DNA from: an uncultured Mollicutes bacterium
GTDB lineage: Bacteria > Bacillota_I > Bacilli_A > RF39 > UBA660
Direction of reading: 5' to 3'
Length of the DNA: 36,886 bases
Assembly (NCBI GenBank): GCA_946500425.1
Contig: CAMMVQ010000012.1
Location: 1 to 36,886 of the forward strand
The position numbers and the translations under genes are program-made. Numbering within the stretch: position 1 is the stretch's first letter; the number at the start of each line of letters is the position of its first letter. Below, piece by piece: positions 1 through 8,202 of the stretch. Under the pieces are notes generated by a model, which saw nothing but the letters and a program-made list of their open reading frames with translations, was not told the origin of the DNA and did no database searches.

Positions 1-70
1 AACTGGGATTCAAATAGTTCTTTTTTACTGTCTACTTTTTATTGACAACTTCATTTAAAAACTTTCTTTT

Positions 71-514
71 TTAACTAACACAAAGTTCTTCTGAAGCCTC
101 TTCAACATTACTTTGCTGTGCTTCACAACCACAATCATTATAAGTCGTACCATCCAAGGCATCAGTGAACTCGTACCTTAATTTCATGTTCTCGCCAGAA
201 CACCTACTTACCGTAACTTGTTTTCCAACAAACTCCGGATATTTTTGGCCGTCAAAATCAGCATAATCATCTTTTATGTCATTAACGTTTATCATAATAG
301 GATTGGTTTCAGTTAAATCATCCAAAACACCATTATTTTCTGAAACGTAACTTTTAGCACCAGTTAAAATACTACTAATTACATTTTTTCGATTCTTAAC
401 ATCCTGTTTTTTTCTTATGTTGTTTACCGCCACCGTAGTAACCGCAATTAGTATTCCTAAAATAACAATAACCGCTAAAAGCTCAATTAAAGTAAAACCA
501 CTTTTCTTACTCAT
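71..514 (-). CDS. Type IV prepilin-like protein (ComGC/PilA-type N-terminus)
   Basis: The protein starts with a short basic leader followed by GFTLIELLAVIVILGILIAV, the classic class III signal of type IV prepilins and pseudopilins: cleavage after Gly, N-methylation of Phe and Glu at mature position 5. The remaining roughly 110 residues are a soluble domain with cysteines near residues 105 and 128-130 and near the C-terminus, so a disulfide is possible. At 147 residues the size is usual for a major or minor pilin. The start ATG overlaps the thioredoxin stop, suggesting co-expression and perhaps a link between a redox protein and disulfide formation; that link is inference. No comG ATPase or other pilus gene lies beside it, so ComGC versus another pilin cannot be decided. 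Confidence 0.8.
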   Translation of the reverse strand: MSKKSGFTLIELLAVIVILGILIAVTTVAVNNIRKKQDVKNRKNVISSILTGAKSYVSENNGVLDDLTETNPIMINVNDIKDDYADFDGQKYPEFVGKQVTVSRCSGENMKLRYEFTDALDGTTYNDCGCEAQQSNVEEASEELCVS

Positions 515-812
515 CTTCTGTCGCCCACTTTTCTAAAGCATCAAGTGGCATAAAACCTGACGTTCTTTTAACTTCTTTTCCATTTTCAAATATTATTAAG
601 GTAGGAACGGATAATATTCCGTATTTTCCGGCCGTTAAGGAAGCTTCATCAACGTCCACCTTTACAACGTCAATTACGTTCTTAGACGCAAACTTTTCAA
701 TTACCGCCCCAAGTATTTTGCATGGCCCGCACCAAGTTGCAAAAAAATCAACCAATACCCTTTTTTCTTTTAATACCTCATTAAAACTTTCGTCATTTAC
801 ATGTTTAATCAT
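507..812 (-). CDS. trxA: Thioredoxin
   Basis: A single thioredoxin-fold domain of 101 residues with the active site WCGPC (Cys28 and Cys31), the buried Asp of VDFFATWCGPC, the cis-proline loop SVPTLIIF and the C-terminal FENGKEVKRTSGF element. This is standard length for a cytoplasmic thioredoxin that reduces disulfides using thioredoxin reductase. Its start overlaps the stop of the upstream CvpA-like gene, and its TGA stop overlaps the start of the downstream prepilin gene, so the three genes look translationally coupled. No signal peptide is visible, which argues against an extracytoplasmic redox protein. Confidence 0.93.
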   Translation of the reverse strand: MIKHVNDESFNEVLKEKRVLVDFFATWCGPCKILGAVIEKFASKNVIDVVKVDVDEASLTAGKYGILSVPTLIIFENGKEVKRTSGFMPLDALEKWATEDE

Positions 813-1545
813 TTTCTTCCTCCTTTATATTAACATCATTACCATCTTGAATTTCTTTTTCACTATAAGTACGTATCATGTCTTTATCAATTAGTTTATC
901 TAATTTTTTTTGTGAAATAACCTTGTTTTTAACCATGTAGTTAGCAAGTTGATTATCAAAGTACTCGCGGGTTAACTTATCATTTTTAGAATCATTTACC
1001 TCTTTTATAACGTACGTATTTGCCCTTCTTAAACCCTCGTTACAATTAGAAACAACCGGCACGTTATCTAAAAGCGCGTTTGCGTACTTAGACTCGTTAA
1101 CAACGTGAAAATTAAAAGACGGAACCGCAAGAAACATTAAAACGTTATACGTAAACAAAATAAGTAATGGTCCTCCCAAAACGGCTCCTAAAAAGTTAAA
1201 TATCCTAGGTGTTTCAACCATCGTATCTTCAATTTTTTTATCCATCTTAAGCTTCATCATAACAAGTTGATAAATTGCCAAAAAGAATAATACCAAAAGT
1301 AAATAAATTATCACTTGGTAGAGGATTATGTTTAGCGAGTACAAACCTTCAAGCTCGTTACCATGCCTAAAAAATGGTAAAAAATCATATAAAAGATTCG
1401 CTATTGGCGACTTTAATAATCCCGCTAAAATCATCGAGATAAAAAGTGCAATAAAATCGGTGGCTTCCTTTAATAAGCCTCTTTGAAAACCAATTATTAT
1501 TCCTAATATTAACACTAGTATAAGTACCACGTCTATAGCGTTCAT
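805..1545 (-). CDS. CvpA family membrane protein
   Basis: The N-terminus, MNAIDVVLILVLILGIIIGF followed by QRGLLKEA, is the diagnostic opening of CvpA-family proteins (colicin V production, also found widely in Bacillota). Four hydrophobic segments lie at about residues 3-22, 27-45, 72-98 and 116-142, followed by a charged C-terminal tail of about 100 residues that is probably soluble. The family is linked to envelope stress and septal processes but its biochemical role is not known. It is first in a three-gene run with thioredoxin and prepilin genes, with 3-8 base overlaps. The ATG is preceded by a good ribosome binding site (AGGAGG). Confidence 0.8.
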   Translation of the reverse strand: MNAIDVVLILVLILGIIIGFQRGLLKEATDFIALFISMILAGLLKSPIANLLYDFLPFFRHGNELEGLYSLNIILYQVIIYLLLVLFFLAIYQLVMMKLKMDKKIEDTMVETPRIFNFLGAVLGGPLLILFTYNVLMFLAVPSFNFHVVNESKYANALLDNVPVVSNCNEGLRRANTYVIKEVNDSKNDKLTREYFDNQLANYMVKNKVISQKKLDKLIDKDMIRTYSEKEIQDGNDVNIKEEEND

Positions 1546-1683
1546 TTTAACCTCCTATTTACATTTATATTATATAATATTTATTATTAAAAATACATAT
1601 TTTACCATTATGATTGACAATGATATGTATACCTTTAGTAAAAACTTAATATTTATGTTAAAATGGTTATAGGAGTGATAACA

Positions 1684-2625
1684 ATGGTAATCGTATATAA
1701 AGTAAGTGATAACACAAAAGAAAAGATGATAAGCTATTACGAGGATAAAAAAAGGGATAAAACTCCTTCTTACGCTGTCTTTCAAGCGGAAGAAGGAGGA
1801 ACGATAATTACCCTTTATGAGTCTGGAAAAGTAATGTTTCAAGGTGTAAGTGCTGACGTTGATGCCAACATGTGGAAAGAAGTAGAAGCACACTTAAACA
1901 ACGGGAAATTACCCGTTGAAAACCAAAAGAAAGAAAAAGAAAAAAAATCAAATGAAGAACTATACGAGGAAAGAAAAAAGTATTACTACGTTAACTCGGT
2001 GGGCTCTGATGAAGTTGGAACCGGTGACTACTTTGGTCCAATCGTTGTTACCGCGTCATACGTTTCAAGAGATAACATCCCATTTTTAGAAGAACTTGGC
2101 GTTCGTGATTCCAAAAAATTAACGGATGATAAAATCCTAAAGATAGTCCCTAAAATAATAAGTAAAATTCCTTACGAAACAATAATATACACGAACGAAG
2201 AATATAACGCTCATCCGGAATACAACATGAACAAGGTAAAGGCTATATTGCATAATAAAGCCATTTTGGGTTTATTAAAAAAAGATAACTTTAACTACGA
2301 AAAAGTAATCGTTGACCAGTTTTGCTATCCTAAGAACTACTTTGGTTACCTTAAAGAATCAAATAATGTTTTTAGAAAAATCACCTTTACAACCAAAGCA
2401 GAGGACAAATGCTTATCAGTTGCATGTGGCTCACTTATTAGTAGGTACGTATTTATAAAAGAGATGGATAAAATGTCAAAATCCCTTGGGAAAATGGTTC
2501 CCAAGGGTGCGGGAACTACGGCCGATGAGTTTGGTAAATGGATAATAAAAGAAAAAGGAAAAGATATCTTAAAAAAGATTGCTAAATTAAACTTTAAAAA
2601 CACCAACAAAATAATTAACAACTAA
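1684..2625 (+). CDS. rnhC: Ribonuclease HIII
   Basis: Cleaves the RNA strand of RNA-DNA hybrids in the cytoplasm. The N-terminal ~90 residues match the TBP-like substrate-binding domain of RNase HIII (fragment QAEEGGTIITLYESGKVMFQ), and the catalytic RNase HII-type domain starts at VGSDEVGTGDYFGPIVVTA with the Asp-Glu pair, then VRDSKKLTD, the VIVDQF Asp, and a C-terminal TTADEFGKW. Length, 313 residues, is normal. I place the start at the ATG at 1684 because the AGGAG at 1672-1676 is correctly spaced for it; the ATG seven codons upstream sits before that site. Transcribed alone, divergent from cvpA, and closed by a terminator. Confidence 0.92.
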   Translation: MVIVYKVSDNTKEKMISYYEDKKRDKTPSYAVFQAEEGGTIITLYESGKVMFQGVSADVDANMWKEVEAHLNNGKLPVENQKKEKEKKSNEELYEERKKYYYVNSVGSDEVGTGDYFGPIVVTASYVSRDNIPFLEELGVRDSKKLTDDKILKIVPKIISKIPYETIIYTNEEYNAHPEYNMNKVKAILHNKAILGLLKKDNFNYEKVIVDQFCYPKNYFGYLKESNNVFRKITFTTKAEDKCLSVACGSLISRYVFIKEMDKMSKSLGKMVPKGAGTTADEFGKWIIKEKGKDILKKIAKLNFKNTNKIINN

Positions 2626-2650
2626 AAACTACGCTATATGCGTAGTTTTT
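2624..2650. terminator. Bidirectional terminator between rnhC and the convergent membrane-protein gene
   Basis: A perfect 11-base-pair inverted repeat (AAAAACTACGC / GCGTAGTTTTT) with a five-base loop. It gives a T-run on both strands and sits exactly between the stops of the two convergent genes. Confidence 0.85.
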
Positions 2651-2653
2651 AAC

Positions 2654-4045
2654 TTATCTATTTAATCTTCTAAATAAATATTTATACTTAAACAATGATA
2701 CCAACATCACAAAACCAATAAACAAAAACAAGAAAGTAAGTGGCATTTGAACAAAGCCGTACATAATGTTTAACTCGTTAGTTATTGAAGCGTACACAAG
2801 GTCATAAACTAAAGTAGTGTTAAAGATACAAGAAAGTAAATTATCATTTACCGTTTCTTGAAAAGAAGCGTGTCTTCCGTTATTTATGTTATAAATTAAC
2901 ATGCTCATAACCGCCGTTACGAAAGCTAAAATAAATGATAATAAATTTATTTCATAAAAATTAAAGATTAACGTAAATAAACTTGTAACACTTACTAAAA
3001 GGAATATAAAAACCATTACATAATTTCCTAATGATACCTTTTTCATGTATAAAATCTTATTTTCATCAGTTTTATCTTTCTCATTTTCTTTATTCTCTAA
3101 ATTAAATTCTAATTCTAAATCTTTATTTACCATTTCTTCTAGCTGACTAGTTTTTAAATTAGTATAAAGTTCTAGTTTTTCTTTAAACGTATCTTCCTTT
3201 TTGTTTAACGCTTCATCAACCAACTTACTTGACACCTCTTCCTCGTTAACGTCCATAACATCTTTTATCTGCTCAAAAAACAAAGATGGTATCTTTGATA
3301 TGGTGTTTATCTTTTGCTCGTTTAAAAAAGATATACTATCTTCTGTTTCTTTAACCAATCCTTTTATTTCTTCTATTTTACTTTTAGCATTTTTAGAAAT
3401 ATTCTTTAACTTCTGTCTTTTTTCTTTCAAACTACCCTTCTTAAAAAAATTAGTGTCAATAAAACTATAAACCGTGATAATTCCAAATATTCCAAAAGGA
3501 ACGGTTAATAAAAGTAAATAATTATGATATATTAAGTTAAATATAAGACAAGCAATTAGAAATAATCCGTTTAAAAAATCATACACATTTTTTATTTTTT
3601 TTCCGTTAACACCCCGGGTATTTATGGTTACCAAACGCTCGTTAATCGTGGTTATACTATTTTCATGTATCTTTTTTATAATCATTTTCCCGGTTATTTC
3701 TTTTTTTATTTTTCTTAAGTTTTCAACCTCACGGCAATCATCTAAATATTCATCAAACTTTCTTTTGATTTCCACCTTTTCGTTTTTAGTTGCTGACTCA
3801 ATTAGCATTTCATACTCTTTTTTTAAATCCTTTAATTCTTCGTCTGATAAATATTTTTCATAATTATTAGTTTTGATTTCAATTATACCTTGATGTCCAA
3901 AAGAACTTTTGGGGTAAACATCCGCTATCTTTTCACAAACTTCCAATGCGTCTTTTAGTTTGCCTGCCGCTTTAAAATCACTAGCTTCCTTTTTTAAACG
4001 TCTTAAAGCCCGCAAGTCAGATGTATCTTTTTTCTTTTTTTTCAT
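2654..4045 (-). CDS. Unknown coiled-coil membrane protein with TPR-like N-terminus
   Basis: I do not recognise a named family. The first ~60 residues resemble a TPR helix pair (FKAAGKLKDALEVCEKIADV). Two adjacent hydrophobic segments follow at about residues 155-195, then a long charged alpha-helical stretch (about 200-335) likely to form coiled coil, and three to four C-terminal hydrophobic segments at about 345-460. It is probably a cytoplasmic-membrane protein with a large cytosolic helical region. The ATG at 4045 is preferred over the GTG three codons upstream because AAGGTGG lies six bases before it. It begins 10 bases after the glyS stop, so it is probably the last gene of the T-box-controlled transcript. 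Confidence 0.7.
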   Translation of the reverse strand: MKKKKKDTSDLRALRRLKKEASDFKAAGKLKDALEVCEKIADVYPKSSFGHQGIIEIKTNNYEKYLSDEELKDLKKEYEMLIESATKNEKVEIKRKFDEYLDDCREVENLRKIKKEITGKMIIKKIHENSITTINERLVTINTRGVNGKKIKNVYDFLNGLFLIACLIFNLIYHNYLLLLTVPFGIFGIITVYSFIDTNFFKKGSLKEKRQKLKNISKNAKSKIEEIKGLVKETEDSISFLNEQKINTISKIPSLFFEQIKDVMDVNEEEVSSKLVDEALNKKEDTFKEKLELYTNLKTSQLEEMVNKDLELEFNLENKENEKDKTDENKILYMKKVSLGNYVMVFIFLLVSVTSLFTLIFNFYEINLLSFILAFVTAVMSMLIYNINNGRHASFQETVNDNLLSCIFNTTLVYDLVYASITNELNIMYGFVQMPLTFLFLFIGFVMLVSLFKYKYLFRRLNR

Positions 4046-4055
4046 TACTACCACC

Positions 4056-5426
4056 TTAAAAACGAATCATTTTATTTACGTACTCTACCACGTCTTCTAT
4101 TTTCATAACGTCTTGTTTCATCGTATCCCTGTTTCTTACGGTAACAGTGCCGTTATTAATGGTTTCATCATCAACGGTAACACACCAAGGAGTTCCTATT
4201 ACATCTTGTCTTCTATAACGTTTTCCAATTGAGCCAGTCTCATCATAAGTCGTCATAAATTCTTTTGATAATACGTCATATATTTCTTTTGCTTTTTCTT
4301 GATGATACTTTTTAACAAGCGGTAATACCGCAACCTTATACGGTGCTAAAAAAGGACTAAAATGCATTACTTCTCTTGTTTCATTATTTTCTAACTTCTC
4401 TTCATCATACGCGTTAAACAAAAGCGCTAAAACGGTTCTGTCTAATCCATAGGTAGACTCTATTACGTAAGGAATAAATTTCTCGTTAGTTTCCGGGTCT
4501 AAATACTCGGTATTTTCACCAGAATATTCTTTATGTCTTGATAGGTCAAAATCAGTACGATTATGAGTACCGTTTATCTCTCCCCAACCAAAAGGAAATT
4601 TATACTCAATGTCGCATGCAGCCTTAGCATAGTGAGCTAATTTTTCATGGTCATGATACCTTAGTTTATCTTCTGGTAAGCCTAAATCCAAATAGAACTT
4701 CTTACCATACTCTTTAAAGTACTCGTATAACTTTTCATCATCACCCTTTTTACAGAAAGTTTGATATTCCATTTGTTCAAACTCAATCGTTCTAAAAGTA
4801 AAGTTTCCAGGCGTAATTTCATTTCTAAAGGCCTTTCCTATTTGGCCAATAGAAAATGGTAATTTAGCTCTCATACTTCTTTGAACGTTAAGAAAGTTAA
4901 CGTACTCTCCTTGTGCGTTTTCAGGTCTTAGATAAATAACGTTTTTACTGTCTTTAATAACACCACGATAAGTTTCAAACATCAAGTTAAATTGTCTTAT
5001 GTCAGTAAAGTTAGACTTACCACACTTTGGACAAGGGACCTTGTTTTCTCTTATGTAGTTCATCATTTCATCTTCACTCATACCGTCCCCTAATGAAGAG
5101 TTAGTATAATCATTAATAAGGTTATCTGCCCTGTGTCTTGTCTTACACTCCTTACAATCTATTAAAGGATCAGAAAAACTACCTACGTGTCCAGATGCTT
5201 CCCAAACCCTTGGATGCATTAAAATGTCCGCGTCAAGCTCATAAGCGTTTTTTCTTTCTTGAATAAAACGTTTTCTCCAAGCATCTTTAACGTTATTTTT
5301 AAGTCTTGAACCAAGTGGTCCATAATCCCATGTATTAGCAAGCCCACCATAAATCTCACTACCTTGATAAATAAAACCATATTGTTTACATAAATTAACC
5401 ATCTTTTCCATACTTATTTCACTCAT
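4056..5426 (-). CDS. glyS: Glycyl-tRNA synthetase, dimeric single-chain type
   Basis: A class II aminoacyl-tRNA synthetase that charges tRNA-Gly. The N-terminus has the GlyRS signature (GSEIYGGLANTWDYGPLG), followed by PRVWEASGHVGSF, a zinc-ribbon-like pair of CxxC motifs (Cys91/94 and Cys132/135), motif 2 (FRNEITPGNFTFRTIEFEQ), motif 3 (YGLDRTVLALL) and a C-terminal anticodon-binding domain. At 456 residues it is the alpha2 type rather than the GlyQ/GlyS heterotetramer that occupies this position in B. subtilis. It lies one base downstream of the orphan gene at 5428 and shares that gene's T-box leader, which fits control by uncharged tRNA-Gly. Confidence 0.96.
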   Translation of the reverse strand: MSEISMEKMVNLCKQYGFIYQGSEIYGGLANTWDYGPLGSRLKNNVKDAWRKRFIQERKNAYELDADILMHPRVWEASGHVGSFSDPLIDCKECKTRHRADNLINDYTNSSLGDGMSEDEMMNYIRENKVPCPKCGKSNFTDIRQFNLMFETYRGVIKDSKNVIYLRPENAQGEYVNFLNVQRSMRAKLPFSIGQIGKAFRNEITPGNFTFRTIEFEQMEYQTFCKKGDDEKLYEYFKEYGKKFYLDLGLPEDKLRYHDHEKLAHYAKAACDIEYKFPFGWGEINGTHNRTDFDLSRHKEYSGENTEYLDPETNEKFIPYVIESTYGLDRTVLALLFNAYDEEKLENNETREVMHFSPFLAPYKVAVLPLVKKYHQEKAKEIYDVLSKEFMTTYDETGSIGKRYRRQDVIGTPWCVTVDDETINNGTVTVRNRDTMKQDVMKIEDVVEYVNKMIRF

Positions 5427-5427
5427 T

Positions 5428-6165
5428 TTAAATTCCTCCCATCTTCAATTGACGTCCAGTTTTAAATTTATCTAAACTCTCATTATGAGCTTTAATTATT
5501 TCATTAATTTGCTTACCATAAGTAGATGGTCCAACAAAAATAATTTCAACATTTCCGGATATAATCCTAAACCAGCAATCGTGTTTAGAATACCTCAAAT
5601 TAATAATATACAAATAAAAATATTCATCCATAAGATTAATTTTTCTTTCGACAAACTTTAAAAACTGCTCATGAGCTCCCGAATCAAGCTTTAAAAACAA
5701 AGTGTTTCCAAGTAAGCGATGTTCAAAAACCTCTTTTGAAAATCTAGCGTCAATCCTTCTTACATCATCATCATAAAATAATAAACTCAAATCATAATAA
5801 TACTTACTTAATATTTCGCTTATGATTTTATTACCACCTTTAAAATCTTTTGGAACTGACAAAACAAAATACTTATCATTAGTACTTTTTATTTCTATCC
5901 CAGGCAAATAATTATATTTTGGAAGTTTTTTACTTTTTACACTTTCTAATTTATTATATGCTAAATAATAATCTAGCAACTGTTTAGTCAAGACATCATC
6001 ATGATTCATATCAAAATCATCACTTATTTTATAACTTGATGGAATAGTAGAGAATTCACGTTTTTTTCCTCTAACGTTACATCTTAGGTTTTCATTAATT
6101 GTACCTACAACCGAAATAGATGTATAATCATTAGCATCTAAATATTTCTTCCCATTTATTTTCAT
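5428..6165 (-). CDS. Unknown 245-residue protein between the T-box and glyS
   Basis: I do not recognise this protein. It is soluble-looking, with no signal peptide or membrane segment. The middle holds a Tyr/Asp-rich stretch (KYYYDLSLLFYDDDVRRIDA) and the C-terminus is basic and short. Low-complexity composition is absent and codon use is ordinary, so it is a real gene. It begins directly after the T-box leader with a GAGGTGAT ribosome binding site and ends one base before the glyS start. It should therefore be induced together with glycyl-tRNA synthetase when glycine is short. That placement suggests a role related to glycine or translation, but nothing in the sequence shows which. Confidence 0.72.
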   Translation of the reverse strand: MKINGKKYLDANDYTSISVVGTINENLRCNVRGKKREFSTIPSSYKISDDFDMNHDDVLTKQLLDYYLAYNKLESVKSKKLPKYNYLPGIEIKSTNDKYFVLSVPKDFKGGNKIISEILSKYYYDLSLLFYDDDVRRIDARFSKEVFEHRLLGNTLFLKLDSGAHEQFLKFVERKINLMDEYFYLYIINLRYSKHDCWFRIISGNVEIIFVGPSTYGKQINEIIKAHNESLDKFKTGRQLKMGGI

Positions 6166-6179
6166 CTTATCACCTCATA

Positions 6180-6304
6180 ATAAAAAACTCTAGAAAATTA
6201 TAGGGACGAATTAAAATCCGCGGTTCCACCCTACTTATTCTAGAAGAATCGGCTTTTTTATATTGCTGTTAGGTTTCCAAGCCCGTCATCACATTTAATA
6301 TTAC
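6180..6304 (-). promoter_or_regulatory. Compact T-box leader controlling the orphan gene and glyS
   Basis: The minus strand carries the invariant T-box AGGGTGGAACCGCG at 6219-6232, which binds the NCCA end of uncharged tRNA. It is followed by the pairing partner CGTCCCT, and a longer hairpin (TCTAGAA ... TTCTAGA) surrounds both and ends in TTTTTT at 6182-6187. Only about 70 bases separate the predicted transcription start from the T-box. They form a small hairpin (GGGCTTGG ... AAGCC) containing a GGC triplet at 6281-6283 that could be a glycine specifier. A full-size stem I is not visible. The T-box element is certain; the reduced stem I and specifier are inference. Confidence 0.85.
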
Positions 6305-6310
6305 GAAAAT

Positions 6311-6341
6311 ATTATAGCATAGTTTTAGTTTATTTTAACAA
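6311..6341 (-). promoter_or_regulatory. Sigma-A-type promoter for the T-box/glyS operon
   Basis: TATAAT at 6311-6316 with an upstream TGC (extended -10), and TTGTTA at 6336-6341 with a 19-base spacer. It overlaps the last codons of recO and places the start of transcription near 6304. Confidence 0.6.
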
Positions 6342-7056
6342 TGTTTTTTAAAAACTTTTTACTTTTAAGATAAAGGCCCGTATACCTATCATAGTAATCA
6401 TCAATAAAATCATTTATTTCTCTTTTGACTTTATCTGATAATTCAAGTTTAGTAATTTTAGATATATCAACATACTTTAACATTCTAATTATTTTAATTG
6501 TTTTCTCACTGGCGATAAAATCATTCTCCATATGTTCTTTACATACAAACCCACCTTTAAACGCGGACAGTGTTACCACGTTTTTATTACCACATATAAC
6601 GCAGCCATCAAAATTTGGTGCAACTCCTAAAAATTCCAAGTACTTAAGTTCTAAAATATTAGTAATAACAACAGGATCATATCCTTCGTTTATCTTTAAA
6701 ACACTACTAATAAAAATATTATAAATATTAGCATTAGAAGATTGCTTAAAGACCTGAGTTGTAAGTTCTGATATAAAATTAAGAAAAGAAATTTTTTGTA
6801 TGTCTTTTTTTATGTTATTTAAATTATTAATTACATCAGCAGAAATAAGCGTAGAAAGTCCATTTTCTTTGTAGCTAACCTCAAATGAAGCATAAGTAAA
6901 AAGCTCACTTACACTTCTTAAGGGACTTTTTAATCTTTTAGCGCCCTTAACCATGAGTCCAATCATCCCGTCTTTAGTTATAACGTTAACTATCTTGCTT
7001 GACTCTCCATACGGTTTTTCCGATGTTATTATTCCATCAATCTTTCTTATCTCCAA
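6325..7056 (-). CDS. recO: DNA repair protein RecO
   Basis: RecO anneals complementary single strands and helps load RecA at gaps. The N-terminal OB-fold opening (IRKIDGIITSEKPYGESSKIV) followed by GLMVKGAKRLKSPLRSV is typical, as is the CVICGN zinc-type motif near the middle and the helical C-terminal half. Length fits the family. I choose the TTG at 7056, which has AAGGGAAG ten bases upstream and gives the family's usual N-terminus; the frame is open to a TTG at 7077 that lacks a ribosome binding site. The gene overlaps the end of yqzL, and the era-yqzL-recO order is that of B. subtilis. Confidence 0.88.
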   Translation of the reverse strand: MEIRKIDGIITSEKPYGESSKIVNVITKDGMIGLMVKGAKRLKSPLRSVSELFTYASFEVSYKENGLSTLISADVINNLNNIKKDIQKISFLNFISELTTQVFKQSSNANIYNIFISSVLKINEGYDPVVITNILELKYLEFLGVAPNFDGCVICGNKNVVTLSAFKGGFVCKEHMENDFIASEKTIKIIRMLKYVDISKITKLELSDKVKREINDFIDDYYDRYTGLYLKSKKFLKNIVKIN

Positions 7057-7153
7057 GCGTATCAATCTTCCCTTCAACCATCTTATGATACATAATGTAA
7101 TATTCTATCTTTCCAGTTTTTTCAAATAATTTCCATACGTCATTTTTATTCAT
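7037..7153 (-). CDS. yqzL: YqzL-like small protein
   Basis: A 38-residue open frame starting at ATG 7153 behind AGGTGATTAAA. It reads MNKNDVWKLFEKTGKIEYYI and continues to a charged tail. The WKLFEKTGKIEYY core resembles the YqzL family (W-x-F-x-x-TG-x-I/V-x-x-Y), a tiny conserved protein of unknown function found between era and recO in Bacilli, which is exactly its position here. It overlaps the probable start of recO by about 20 bases, so it may also couple recO translation. Assignment rests on motif plus synteny. Confidence 0.75.
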   Translation of the reverse strand: MNKNDVWKLFEKTGKIEYYIMYHKMVEGKIDTLGDKKD

Positions 7154-7211
7154 TTTAATCACCTATTTATATAATGGTAAGTAATATAAATTTTTATACA
7201 ACGCTAACTAA

Positions 7212-8099
7212 TTATTCGTCAATGTCATAAAAGCCTAATTCTCTTAAGTATTTTTCTTTGTCTCTCCAGTTATTTATCGTCTTAACAAAAAGCTCTAAAA
7301 ATACTTTCTTACCAGTCATTTCTTCTACGTCTTTTCTAGCTAGCATACCTATTTTCTTTAACATTGCTCCTTGCTTACCAATAACTATCTTCTTTAAAGA
7401 ATCTCTTTCAACGATTATTGTTACGTTTGCAACTATTTTATATTTTTTACAAATTAACTTCTCGGTAACACAAGTAACAGCATGCGGAACTTCTTCGTTT
7501 GTTAACCTTAATACTTTTTCTCTTACTAGTTCTGCTACTCTAAATTCCAAAGTAGTATTAGTTAAATCTTCATCCGGAAAATACTTAACGTTATCAGGTA
7601 AATATTTCTTTAAAGTTTTTATTAGTTCATCAACGTTATCTTTTTTTAAGGCTGATAATGGTATTATTTCCTTAAAATCATACAAATCTTTATATGCATT
7701 AATTATTTCAAAAAGACTTTCTTTAGAAACTTTATCTATCTTATTAATGATTAAAAACACTGGTTTATTAACTTCTTTCAACTTGTTAATAATGAACTTA
7801 TCACCATTTCCTAATCTTTCTTTAGCATCTACTAAAAACAAAATAACATCAACATCATCTATTGAGTAATAAGCATCATCATTTAAGCGCTGTCCAAGCT
7901 TATGCTTTGGCTTATGAATACCAGGTGTATCAACAAAAACCATCTGAGAGTCTTCATCATTATATATTCCTTGAATGTTATTTCTAGTTGTTTGGGCCTT
8001 ATCAGATGTAATCGCTATTTTATACCCTACTAACGTATTTAATAACGTTGATTTACCAACGTTTGGTCTTCCTATTAAACTTATAAATCCTGACTTCAT
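7212..8099 (-). CDS. era: GTPase Era
   Basis: Essential GTPase of 30S ribosomal subunit maturation that binds 16S rRNA near its 3' end. The protein shows the P-loop GRPNVGKST, the switch region with TTRNNIQGI, G3 DTPGI, G4 NKID and the C-terminal KH domain with VERDSLKKIVIGKQGAMLKK. The 295-residue length is standard. The start is the ATG at 8099 (MKSGFISLIGRPNVGKS), preceded by AAGGAGATTGTGC. The frame stays open 14 codons upstream but those codons are not conserved and lack a ribosome binding site. It is followed by yqzL and recO. Confidence 0.96.
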   Translation of the reverse strand: MKSGFISLIGRPNVGKSTLLNTLVGYKIAITSDKAQTTRNNIQGIYNDEDSQMVFVDTPGIHKPKHKLGQRLNDDAYYSIDDVDVILFLVDAKERLGNGDKFIINKLKEVNKPVFLIINKIDKVSKESLFEIINAYKDLYDFKEIIPLSALKKDNVDELIKTLKKYLPDNVKYFPDEDLTNTTLEFRVAELVREKVLRLTNEEVPHAVTCVTEKLICKKYKIVANVTIIVERDSLKKIVIGKQGAMLKKIGMLARKDVEEMTGKKVFLELFVKTINNWRDKEKYLRELGFYDIDE

Positions 8100-8147
8100 G
8101 CACAATCTCCTTAACAAGTTTATTATAACACAAAATATCACTTATAA

Positions 8148-8175
8148 TTGCATTTTACCAAATTAATGTTATAAT
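8148..8175 (+). promoter_or_regulatory. Promoter for the orphan gene at 8203
   Basis: TTGCAT at 8148-8153 and TATAAT at 8170-8175 with a 16-base spacer; an AGAAAGGAA ribosome binding site follows before the ATG. Confidence 0.55.
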
Positions 8176-8202
8176 AAAACTCATAAAGAAAGGAACTTAC
8201 TA

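Noticed and set aside
1-70. Short minus-strand frame starting MKLSIKSRQ downstream of the prepilin gene
   Set aside because: Nine codons with no good ribosome binding site, at the window edge; it cannot be distinguished from chance.
1570-1893. Minus-strand open frame opposite the start of rnhC
   Set aside because: It is very Phe/Ile/Tyr-rich, has no ribosome binding site, crosses the divergent promoter region and lies antisense to the conserved RNase HIII frame.
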